Assembly (NCBI GenBank): GCA_030589225.1
Contig: JAUUWD010000163.1
Coordinates: 1 to 5,078 of the forward strand
Direction of reading: 5' to 3'
From: Desulfobacteraceae bacterium
GTDB lineage: Bacteria; Desulfobacterota; DSM-4660; Desulfatiglandales; Desulfatiglandaceae
Length of the DNA: 5,078 bases
Numbering within the stretch: the stretch's first letter is position 1; each line of letters starts with the position of its first letter. Shown piece after piece: positions 1 through 4,916 of the stretch. The position numbers and the translations under genes were made by a program. The notes under the pieces were generated by a model. It was not told where the DNA came from and did not search any database. It saw only the letters and a program-made list of their open reading frames with translations.

Positions 1-196
1 CCACACACAGGTAATGATTCTTGACAAACACCTGCCCTCTTCTCACGATGTGGACTCCGTAAGGGCATATCTCGACACATTTCCCGCAGGCAATACAGTC
101 ACTGCTCCGGTGAAGCCGATATTTTCCAATAGGATTTCGGAAACGTGACGGCGTTCTTCTAAATTCTGGAGAGCGAAACTCATTACCACTATTCAA
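1..196 (-). CDS. Ferredoxin-type [4Fe-4S] protein, N-terminal part; possibly a second glutamate-synthase-like subunit
   Basis: This gene runs off the left edge; 65 codons are visible. The reading frame has no in-frame ATG. I chose a TTG start (complement 194-196) because AGGAGG (complement 206-211) lies 9 nt upstream. The protein begins MNSGNEFRSPEF and carries a classical [4Fe-4S] motif, CIACGKCVEICPYGVH: C34, C37, C40, then C44 followed by Pro. C64 near the edge may open a second cluster motif. The start overlaps the stop of the upstream glutamate-synthase-like gene by 8 nt (TTGAATAG), which implies translational coupling and a joint product. From memory of family N-termini, the basic stretch NPIGKYRLHRSSDC before the cluster resembles ferredoxin domains that precede FMN glutamate-synthase domains. 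That would make this a paralogous partner, but only the ferredoxin part is seen. A separate ferredoxin-like electron-transfer protein is the alternative. Confidence 0.8.
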   Translation of the reverse strand, partial: MNSGNEFRSPEFRRTPSRFRNPIGKYRLHRSSDCIACGKCVEICPYGVHIVRRGQVFVKNHYLCV

Positions 197-1583
197 GTTG
201 GCATCCCTCCTCAACCTGTCCCAAGGATTCAAAAGTGGACCTGTCAAGCTCTTCAAAAAACATGGCTCGACCTGTCTCTCCCCGTAAGCGCCTGGCATCT
301 CTGATACCCATGGCGCCCATCACTTCAAGCAATTGGTTGTGCCAGGCACCAAGAAGGTTAACGACGCGCGCTGCTACCCAGCCTGACGAGGCATCGTCTA
401 TTTCTACCGGGCAAGGCAGGCCTTCAGTGCATCGCCGGCACATCCTGCACTCAAGGGCTATAAGAATAGGAAAATCAACAAATACCGCGTCTGCCCCGCA
501 TAGCATGGACTTGGCCACATGTTCGGCCATGGAAAGCCCTCCGCTTGCCAGCAGGGTCAGATTGTCTCGTACCCCTTCATCAACAAGCTTCATATGCACC
601 GAACGGATTCCGTCTTTCAAGTACCGGGTTTCGTCATCCAGGAACCGGCCATCCGAGCTCCCTTCAAGATGAATAATCGAGATGCCTTTTCTTGTGAGTG
701 AAAGGGCTTTTTCCTCTATTCCTTCGGCCATGGGTATTTTTACCGATATCAAGACAGCAGAATATAACTTTTTTATGTCGCTGATAGTTTCTTCCAAATT
801 TTCAGACCACGGAATCTCTATGACTCGCACCCCTTTCGGCATGGAAACAGATTCGGGTCCTTCGGGCAAAACCGGCATCAGCCATTGACCGAAATTATCT
901 AATGATGCATTGATTTTTTCCTGCGGGAGTGTCATCAAGGTCCCGATACGACGCGCTGCCATGGCCCAGCCTTTAATAATTTCATCGCTCAATGCGCCAA
1001 AAGCCGGGAACTTCATGAAAATCGGGAGTGGAATACTCGTAACAAGGGGTTCATCACCGTCAAGTTCCCCGGATTCGCTAAACCTTAAAAATTCAGGGGT
1101 TCTTCCCAGGTCTACTGCAGTGCTGATATATTCACGTCCGTGAATGCCATCCCTTGTAGGCCGGACAATCTCGGACATATCGGTCCACATTGAATCAAAG
1201 CCCGGTCCACTGAAAGGTCCTGGATAGCCCGCTCCCGATATCGGGATCTTCCCGGTTTCCGCCTGATACCACAGGCTGGAAATAATATCAGGAGTCCAGT
1301 AGGGATCTCCAAGGGCCCTGTATTCCGGATTCATGGACTTATGGATCAGCTCCCTGGGACAACCTTGCACACACCTTAAGCAGTTCATGCACTGGTTGTC
1401 GATGGAGTCGATCATCTGACGGGGATCAAGACCGCGGTTATCGTAAACGCCGTATACGCACATTGTCTTTACGCACACAGCGCACTTCAGGCAGCCCTCC
1501 TCCCACGCTATAATTCCCGATCTGATGACCGGCTCAAAGCGATGTGGGGCTGGCTGGGTATGTATCGTATATTTTGCAGGCAT
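189..1583 (-). CDS. Ferredoxin-domain glutamate-synthase-like (FMN-domain) protein
   Basis: A 464-residue cytoplasmic protein in two parts. Residues 31-80 hold two cluster motifs: C31-x2-C34-x2-C37-x4-C42, which is irregular and has no Pro after C42, and the classical C65-x2-C68-x2-C71-x3-C75-P. From about residue 85 it follows the archaeal-type glutamate synthase large-subunit (Glu_synthase) fold, with NPEYRALGDPYWTPD, an AETGK segment and RDGIHGRE (144-151). A phosphate-loop-like ASGGLS (346-351), GADAVFVD (363-370) and a Cys group C379/C382/C385/C391-PV follow. The C-terminal tail LRGETGRAMF matches the family. Glutamate synthase moves an amino group from glutamine to 2-oxoglutarate using reduced ferredoxin or NAD(P)H. 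Here several usual central motifs (NTGEGG, the KPG-type glycine loop, the DGxxGGTG stretch) are not recognisable, so that activity is doubtful; a redox or flavin-linked subunit is possible. The ATG start has only a weak Shine-Dalgarno. It is coupled to the next gene by an 8-nt overlap. Confidence 0.82.
   Translation of the reverse strand: MPAKYTIHTQPAPHRFEPVIRSGIIAWEEGCLKCAVCVKTMCVYGVYDNRGLDPRQMIDSIDNQCMNCLRCVQGCPRELIHKSMNPEYRALGDPYWTPDIISSLWYQAETGKIPISGAGYPGPFSGPGFDSMWTDMSEIVRPTRDGIHGREYISTAVDLGRTPEFLRFSESGELDGDEPLVTSIPLPIFMKFPAFGALSDEIIKGWAMAARRIGTLMTLPQEKINASLDNFGQWLMPVLPEGPESVSMPKGVRVIEIPWSENLEETISDIKKLYSAVLISVKIPMAEGIEEKALSLTRKGISIIHLEGSSDGRFLDDETRYLKDGIRSVHMKLVDEGVRDNLTLLASGGLSMAEHVAKSMLCGADAVFVDFPILIALECRMCRRCTEGLPCPVEIDDASSGWVAARVVNLLGAWHNQLLEVMGAMGIRDARRLRGETGRAMFFEELDRSTFESLGQVEEGCQLE
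206..211 (-). promoter_or_regulatory. Shine-Dalgarno that decides a TTG start
   Basis: On the minus strand AGGAGG lies 9 nt before the TTG at complement 194-196, inside the last codons of the upstream gene. An out-of-frame ATG immediately after the AGGAGG meets a TGA after three codons. The ATG at complement 181-183 opens a different frame that skips the cysteine motif. The cysteine-rich frame with the TTG start is therefore preferred. Confidence 0.65.
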
Positions 1584-1600
1584 TTAAGAACTCTGATTTC

Positions 1601-1636
1601 GGTTTGGCCGGTTTTGCCCGTTTAGTCCGTTGAAGT
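1601..1636. repeat. Degenerate 9-bp tandem repeat, four copies
   Basis: Four consecutive 9-mers are seen: GGTTTGGCC, GGTTTTGCC, CGTTTAGTC and CGTTGAAGT. They decay progressively away from the gene start at 1583. The array sits just upstream of the glutamate-synthase-like gene on its transcribed side. No function can be read from it; it looks like minisatellite-type intergenic DNA. Confidence 0.5.
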
Positions 1637-1711
1637 GGTACAATTTCGCAACTTCTATTTGCTTCTCAAATATCTATTTTCATTTCACCCATCTTTGGGG
1701 GACGGGAAAAT

Positions 1712-1862
1712 CCGAAATTCGAATATCGAAACTCGAAACAAATACAAATGACAAAAATATCAATGACCAAAAGGAGAAATGGTCGTATCATAAGGTTTTC
1801 GTTTAGAATTTTGAAAATTCGCATTTCGATATTGTTTCGTATTTCGTATTTCGATATTCGGG
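1712..1862. repeat. AT-rich imperfect inverted-repeat element (MITE-like)
   Basis: The outer 30 bp of the left arm (1712-1741) match the reverse complement of the right arm (1833-1862) at 23 of 30 positions without gaps. Both arms are built from CGAAA/TTTCG-type words, and looser complementarity continues inward toward a centre near 1787. It encodes nothing plausible. The pattern fits a small non-autonomous palindromic element dropped between two genes. I see no clear target-site duplication. Confidence 0.6.
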
Positions 1863-1938
1863 TTTTTTAAGTTTGTTCCTGTGATTTGATGATATGATAA
1901 ATTGCCAAAATCAGGGACAGAATTTATGAGACACGGTA

Positions 1939-2850
1939 CTAGACCGGTCTCGGCAATAACCCTGCCCTTTCCACAATCTCTCCAACCACCTCTTCCCATT
2001 CAATGGCCATGATATGGCCGCCTTTACCGCCTGGTGTTTCCTTCAACCTTTCAATGGTCTCAACGCAGATTCGTATACCTTCTTCGCGCTGTTTATCCCT
2101 GGGAACACCATCCATCCTTTTTATGACCCCATCCGGGACATCCATACCAGCGACCTTGTTCTTCATGTACTTGGCCATGCCAGGTGATTTTAGAGGGGTG
2201 ACACCACCGAGGATAAATGCCTTTTCAGTAAGACCCCTGTCCCTGGCCATATTTATCCATGTCTCAAATCTCTTTAAATTATAAATACATTGTGTCTGTA
2301 TGAAGTCAGCTCCTGCCATTATCTTTTTGGAAAGACGGACAGCCCTGAACTCCAAAGGATCTGCAAATGGGTTGGCGGCAGCACCAATAAATATATCAGG
2401 GGGCATGTTTAAGGCATCACCGCCAAGTATGGTCCCATTATCCCGCATTGCCTTCACTGCCTGGACAAACTGGATAGAATCCAGGTCAAATACGCCCATG
2501 GCCTGGGGCTGGTTCCCGAAAATCTGGTGATCGCCAGACAGGCACAATACATTCCTTATTCCGAGGGCTGATGCACCCAGAATATCAGACTGGAGGGCTA
2601 TTCTATTCCGGTCTCTCACTACCATCTGCAGGACCGGATCAAAACCTCCGGTCTTAAGCAAACTGCAGGCCGCCAGACTGGACATGCGCACAATAGCAGT
2701 CTGGTTATCCGTCACATTGACGGCATCAACCTTATTCTTCAAGAACTTTGCCTTTTTGAGCACAGACTCAGGATCCGCCCCCTTTGGAGGACCACATTCA
2801 GCAGTAACTGCAAATTTTCCAATCTCAAGGACTTTTTTCAGGTTGCTCAT
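1939..2850 (-). CDS. metF: Methylenetetrahydrofolate reductase, MetF type
   Basis: This flavoprotein interconverts 5,10-methylene- and 5-methyl-tetrahydrofolate in the methyl branch of the Wood-Ljungdahl pathway; it also supplies methyl groups for methionine. The 303 residues match the usual single-domain TIM-barrel length. Family landmarks appear in order: TAECGPP with the catalytic-type Glu at E18, VTDN (46-49), RDRNRIALQSD (79-89), LSGD (104-107, flavin-side Asp), GAAANPFADP (156-165), FIQTQCIYN (183-191) with the folate-side Gln, GGVTPLKS, and HIMAIEWE near the end. The ATG at complement 2848-2850 is chosen over an in-frame GTG 9 nt upstream because AGGAG sits 8 nt before the ATG and overlaps the GTG. 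It lies 35 bp after the MetV-like gene. With MetV and MvhD as neighbours, electrons probably arrive through Fe-S proteins rather than directly from NADH, which is inference. Confidence 0.95.
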   Translation of the reverse strand: MSNLKKVLEIGKFAVTAECGPPKGADPESVLKKAKFLKNKVDAVNVTDNQTAIVRMSSLAACSLLKTGGFDPVLQMVVRDRNRIALQSDILGASALGIRNVLCLSGDHQIFGNQPQAMGVFDLDSIQFVQAVKAMRDNGTILGGDALNMPPDIFIGAAANPFADPLEFRAVRLSKKIMAGADFIQTQCIYNLKRFETWINMARDRGLTEKAFILGGVTPLKSPGMAKYMKNKVAGMDVPDGVIKRMDGVPRDKQREEGIRICVETIERLKETPGGKGGHIMAIEWEEVVGEIVERAGLLPRPV

Positions 2851-2858
2851 GCGCTTCA

Positions 2859-2863
2859 CTCCT
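2859..2863 (-). promoter_or_regulatory. Shine-Dalgarno fixing the metF start
   Basis: AGGAG on the minus strand lies 8 nt upstream of the ATG at complement 2848-2850. The longer reading frame would begin at a GTG whose first base is the last G of this same AGGAG, leaving that GTG with no usable ribosome site. Confidence 0.7.
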
Positions 2864-2885
2864 GATGATGTAACATCTCAATAAG

Positions 2886-3563
2886 TCAGGATATTGACCC
2901 CTGCTGATCTTCTCTGATAATTTTTCTCGGCCCGGCCCCCTGCTTCTTGGACCAATCTTTGGGCGGGTAGATCATCTCAAGCCTGTCTAATGCGCCAAAG
3001 TTCGTCAAACGGTCGATAATCAGTTGCCAGGCACAGGGGACTTCCGGGTTTACTTCGCACTTCCCGTCCATTGACCCGCCGCATGGCCCGTTAAGAAGTT
3101 GCTTTGAACAACGCGTCAGCGGACAGACCCCGCCAAAGAAATAAAGCATGCAATCACCACATCCGATACAACTCTCCACCCAGTATCCCTGATCCTTGGT
3201 CTCGCCTATAAATTCCGTGTTCAGGGCCGGGATTACGGGCACCTCAGGGTACATGTCGGCAATGGCCTGTACCCCGGCGCCACAGCCCAGGGACAGGATT
3301 GCATCGTATTGGTCAATGACATCATCTAATTGAATGACAAATTCTTTTACACATTGACGATCTATGGTTTTTTCGGAAATATCGACATCTTCCCCATTCA
3401 TCTTGCCCGCCATACGAAGGGTCGACGCAAGCATTGCCGTCTCCTTTTCTCCACCGGCCGCACACTCAGCCACGCAGGAACCGCAGCCCAGGGCAAGGAT
3501 CCGTTTATAAGGGACGATCATCTCCCTTATCTCGTCAATGGGTTTCTGTTCAGCAGTAATCAT
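2886..3563 (-). CDS. metV: MetV-like methylenetetrahydrofolate reductase partner (MTHFR C-terminal Fe-S/zinc domain)
   Basis: A 225-residue soluble, cysteine-rich protein of the family that accompanies MetF in acetogens and sulfate reducers (MTHFR_C, Pfam PF12225). The N-terminal half holds C27, C30 and C34 in LGCGSCVAEC, plus C71 and C94 (LGCGAG), and probably binds a cluster. The C-terminal half is the hallmark: CIGCGDC (132-138), C147-P, C152, LNGPCGGS (156-164, C161), GKCEV with C169, and C177-AW. In Moorella and Acetobacterium MetV forms a complex with MetF and supplies Fe-S electron wiring; the same role is inferred here. The ATG start has AGGAG 9 nt upstream (complement 3573-3577). It is 90 bp after the MvhD-like gene and 35 bp before metF, so the three probably form one operon. 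The symbol is given by homology and context. Confidence 0.92.
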   Translation of the reverse strand: MITAEQKPIDEIREMIVPYKRILALGCGSCVAECAAGGEKETAMLASTLRMAGKMNGEDVDISEKTIDRQCVKEFVIQLDDVIDQYDAILSLGCGAGVQAIADMYPEVPVIPALNTEFIGETKDQGYWVESCIGCGDCMLYFFGGVCPLTRCSKQLLNGPCGGSMDGKCEVNPEVPCAWQLIIDRLTNFGALDRLEMIYPPKDWSKKQGAGPRKIIREDQQGSIS

Positions 3564-3634
3564 ATGACATATCTCCTAATTATTTGAATAAGGTTGTACT
3601 TGAACGAAAAGTCATATTCAGCAAAATCCGATAT

Positions 3635-3660
3635 GGGTTTCGTCCCACCGGACTCAACCC
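3635..3660 (-). other. Intercistronic hairpin at the mvhD 3' end
   Basis: A stem-loop overlaps the mvhD-like stop codon: GGGTT/AACCC (3635-3639 with 3656-3660) and GTCC/GGAC (3642-3645 with 3650-3653), a 4-nt loop and a small symmetric internal loop. No T-run follows in the direction of transcription, so it is not a normal terminator. It could stabilise or separate the mvhD message from metVF. Confidence 0.45.
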
Positions 3661-4085
3661 ATCCTACTTATTTTGTCCAATACCGGTGATGATTGCAATT
3701 TGTGCGTCATCTCAAAGACCTCCCTGGCCAATTGAACCAATGATTTAGGATTATCTTTTGAGCCAACAATTATCCCAACACGTTCTGGTTCCAGTCCGAT
3801 ATCAGTAATGATGGCCCTGGTTCTTTCTACCCGTTTTTTGGCCCTGCGGTTTCCCTCGAAATACCGGCATTCACCTTCAGGGCATGTTATCACATAAGCC
3901 ATATCGGCGAACTCCTCCAATGCTTTCAGCAGATGAATAGGCTCCAATCTTCCACTGCAGGGAATAGGAAAAAGCCGTATGTTTTTGCCGTATTCTTTCT
4001 CTATGGCAAGTCTTTCCTGCTCACTGCTTCCAGGGACTTGCTGGCAATAAAAAAGCGCCAGGCAGCGCTTCTGCATATCGGTCAT
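3654..4085 (-). CDS. mvhD: MvhD-like hydrogenase/heterodisulfide reductase-associated iron-sulfur subunit
   Basis: A 143-residue protein of the MvhD/FrhD-type delta-subunit family (FlpD). In methanogens MvhD carries a [2Fe-2S] cluster and passes electrons between [NiFe]-hydrogenase and HdrA; in Moorella it belongs to the MetVF-Hdr complex. The expected cysteines are C14 (FYCQQ), C43 in PCSGRLEP (42-49), C68 and C73 in CPEGECRYFEGN (68-79). The family's IVGSKD-like stretch and C-terminal helix follow, and the length is normal. It is first of three closely spaced minus-strand genes and lies 90 bp from the MetV-like gene, so it likely links MetVF to an electron donor. HdrA/B/C genes are not adjacent here. 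The ATG start has AAAGGA about 12 nt upstream, rather far; the ATG at codon 4 is an alternative. Family assignment is firm; the physical partner is inferred. Confidence 0.92.
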   Translation of the reverse strand: MTDMQKRCLALFYCQQVPGSSEQERLAIEKEYGKNIRLFPIPCSGRLEPIHLLKALEEFADMAYVITCPEGECRYFEGNRRAKKRVERTRAIITDIGLEPERVGIIVGSKDNPKSLVQLAREVFEMTHKLQSSPVLDKISRMG

Positions 4086-4140
4086 GCCCGGAATAATTCC
4101 TTTCGTAGTACTTCAATAAAGATCCAAGCCCATCGAAGAT

Positions 4141-4153
4141 CCCGCTAAGCGGG
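4141..4153. other. Small perfect hairpin upstream of mvhD
   Basis: CCCGC and GCGGG (4141-4145 and 4149-4153) pair around a 3-nt TAA loop, about 55 bp before the mvhD-like start. There is no following T-run on the minus strand. It would lie in the mRNA leader if transcription starts further upstream; its role is unknown. Confidence 0.3.
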
Positions 4154-4214
4154 GGAGGACGTGGCTTTGATCTGGTCGCAGAGGGAACCCTTGAGACTCA
4201 GTACTTGAACCCGA

Positions 4215-4423
4215 GGAGTAATGGAGTAATGGAGTGCTGGAGTAATGGAAAAACTGATTCCTGGACCTCGGCGGGATTTCAAATGCCGTTAAACACAAGT
4301 CCCCAAATCTGTTTTGGACGATTTGCGTTCACAGACGAAATGGTTAAATTGATGTTTCGTCAAACGCACTCTTCAGACAATCAAGCTTGGACGTAGCCCA
4401 ATACTCCATTACTCCAACACTCC
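4215..4423. repeat. Element bounded by inverted arrays of an 8-bp unit
   Basis: Four tandem 8-mers occupy 4215-4246: GGAGTAAT twice, GGAGTGCT, then GGAGTAAT. Three reverse-complement 8-mers occupy 4400-4423: AATACTCC, ATTACTCC, AACACTCC. The arms could pair across about 150 bp. Inside is another stem with two helices: TGCGTT (4324-4329) with AACGCA (4363-4368), and GACGAAA (4334-4340) with TTTCGTC (4355-4361). No protein is encoded, so it looks like a non-autonomous palindromic element. Confidence 0.55.
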
Positions 4424-4437
4424 CCTTGCTACGCTGT

Positions 4438-4466
4438 CCAGGCAGAGCCATCTGGCTTTGACCTGG
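4438..4466. other. Two-helix hairpin
   Basis: CCAGG (4438-4442) pairs with CCTGG (4462-4466), and AGCC (4446-4449) pairs with GGCT (4454-4457) around an ATCT loop. There is no adjacent T-run, so it is not a terminator. It overlaps the right copy of the 21-bp direct repeat. Confidence 0.35.
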
Positions 4467-4496
4467 CCCAGAGTACCAAGTTTTTCATGTCAGAAT

Positions 4497-4541
4497 AAAA
4501 AAGACGCCTTTCCCGTCAAAAGGGATACCGACGTCTTTGTC
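4497..4541 (-). terminator. Factor-independent terminator, minus strand (possibly bidirectional)
   Basis: On the minus strand AAAGACG (complement 4532-4538) pairs with CGTCTTT (complement 4500-4506), and an inner TCCC/GGGA helix (complement 4522-4525 with 4511-4514) caps it. The stem runs into CGTCTTTTTTATT, a T6 tract. Read on the plus strand the same stem is followed by a broken T-rich run, so weaker plus-strand termination is possible. An alternative stem, GACG with the same CGTC 7 nt away, competes for the terminator's 3' strand. No protein gene lies directly upstream of it on the minus strand. Confidence 0.6.
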
Positions 4542-4603
4542 TTTTCCTTTGCTTAATTCAGGCGCTTTCATACGCCATTGTACGAAGCCGCTTCAAATAT
4601 AGT
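4497..4603 (-). ncRNA. Candidate small RNA or orphaned leader between promoter and terminator
   Basis: A sigma70-like promoter would start transcription near complement 4603, and the terminator ends near 4497, giving an RNA of roughly 105 nt. It contains two small helices, GAAG/CTTC and GGCG/CGCC, and a six-codon frame MAYESA before the terminator. I do not recognise a known riboswitch or sRNA family. It may be a free small RNA, or an attenuator leader once joined to the mvhD operon, whose start is about 410 bp further on beyond a repeat element. Confidence 0.3.
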
Positions 4604-4609
4604 TCTTTA

Positions 4610-4638
4610 AATTTAGATGGATTTGGCACGGTTGTCAA
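4610..4638 (-). promoter_or_regulatory. Sigma70-like promoter, minus strand
   Basis: A perfect -35 TTGACA (complement 4633-4638) is followed after exactly 17 bp by TAAATT (complement 4610-4615), a 4-of-6 match to the -10 consensus. The predicted start is near complement 4602-4604. Transcription would run toward the terminator at 4497-4541 and, on readthrough, toward mvhD. Confidence 0.5.
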
Positions 4639-4666
4639 GAAAAAAACCAGAAAGATCCAAGGTGAT

Positions 4667-4861
4667 ACCTCAATTGAGTCAAACTCAATTGAGGTGGTAC
4701 TTGGTATCCGGTACTGGGTACTGTACTGGTTTAGAGGAATATTCTTCATTTTTTATATCTCTATCAGGGAAGAAATACAAAATAAGACGTGAAACGCCTT
4801 AAAACCAATACCAGATAGCCAATACCCAATACCACCTAATTGAGCATCACTCAATTAGGGT
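4667..4861. repeat. 195-bp inverted-repeat element with a palindrome at each end
   Basis: The left end is a perfect palindrome: ACCTCAATTGAGT, a CAA loop, then its 13-bp reverse complement (4667-4695). The right end holds CCTAATTGAG, a 5-nt loop and CTCAATTAGG (4835-4859). The two ends are also inverted repeats of each other. The outer 13 bp match at 11 positions, and 4684-4707 matches the reverse complement of 4822-4844 at 21 of 24 columns with one gap. About 114 bp of unrelated AT-rich DNA lies between. It is probably a MITE- or BIME-like non-autonomous element; no transposase is present. Confidence 0.65.
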
Positions 4862-4916
4862 GATATGTAAGCCCCAACAAGTTAGGTTAAATCAAATTTT
4901 GCAGTTACGCAGTGGA

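Larger units (their letters stand above)
1584..1938. other. 355-bp noncoding gap between metF and the glutamate-synthase-like gene
   Basis: No credible gene is present. The gap holds an AT-rich inverted-repeat element and a 9-bp degenerate tandem array, both listed separately. A minus-strand TTGAGA is present (complement 1664-1669) but no good -10 follows at normal spacing, so I do not call a promoter. No clear terminator follows metF. Whether the downstream gene is co-transcribed with metF cannot be settled from the sequence. Confidence 0.7.
4162..4473. repeat. Imperfect 21-22 bp direct repeat flanking the 8-bp-unit element
   Basis: TGGCTTTGATCTGG and the bases after it at 4162-4183 recur as TGGCTTTGACCTGG at 4453-4473, with 19 of 22 aligned columns identical and one gap. 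The copies lie on either side of the inverted 8-bp arrays. They are too long and too diverged for a fresh target-site duplication, so this may be an old local duplication. Confidence 0.45.

Noticed and set aside
235..672. 145-codon plus-strand open frame
   Set aside because: It lies wholly opposite the glutamate-synthase-like gene, and its Ser/Arg-rich composition is typical of an antisense shadow.
1760..1999. 79-codon minus-strand open frame across the metF end
   Set aside because: It overlaps the metF coding end in another frame and most of it translates the AT-rich inverted-repeat element (low-complexity Asn/Arg/Lys); no ribosome site.
2857..2859. GTG as the metF start
   Set aside because: It overlaps the AGGAG that serves the ATG 9 nt downstream and so has no ribosome site of its own.
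3635..3660. tRNA T-arm-like sequence
   Set aside because: No cloverleaf, anticodon arm or acceptor stem can be formed around it.
4113..4298. 61-codon minus-strand open frame
   Set aside because: Much of it is translation of the 8-bp GGAGTAAT array (HYSST/LLHYSS-type runs), and no ribosome site was seen.
4215..4423. CRISPR array
   Set aside because: The repeats are 8 bp and contiguous with no spacers, arranged as opposed arrays, and there are no cas genes.
4623..4638. TGGCAC on the plus strand as a sigma54 promoter
   Set aside because: The required GC-containing -12 element at the correct spacing is absent.
4558..4749. 63-codon minus-strand open frame
   Set aside because: It crosses the promoter and the palindrome of the repeat element, has no ribosome site and resembles no family. 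Only its last six codons fall in the predicted small transcript.
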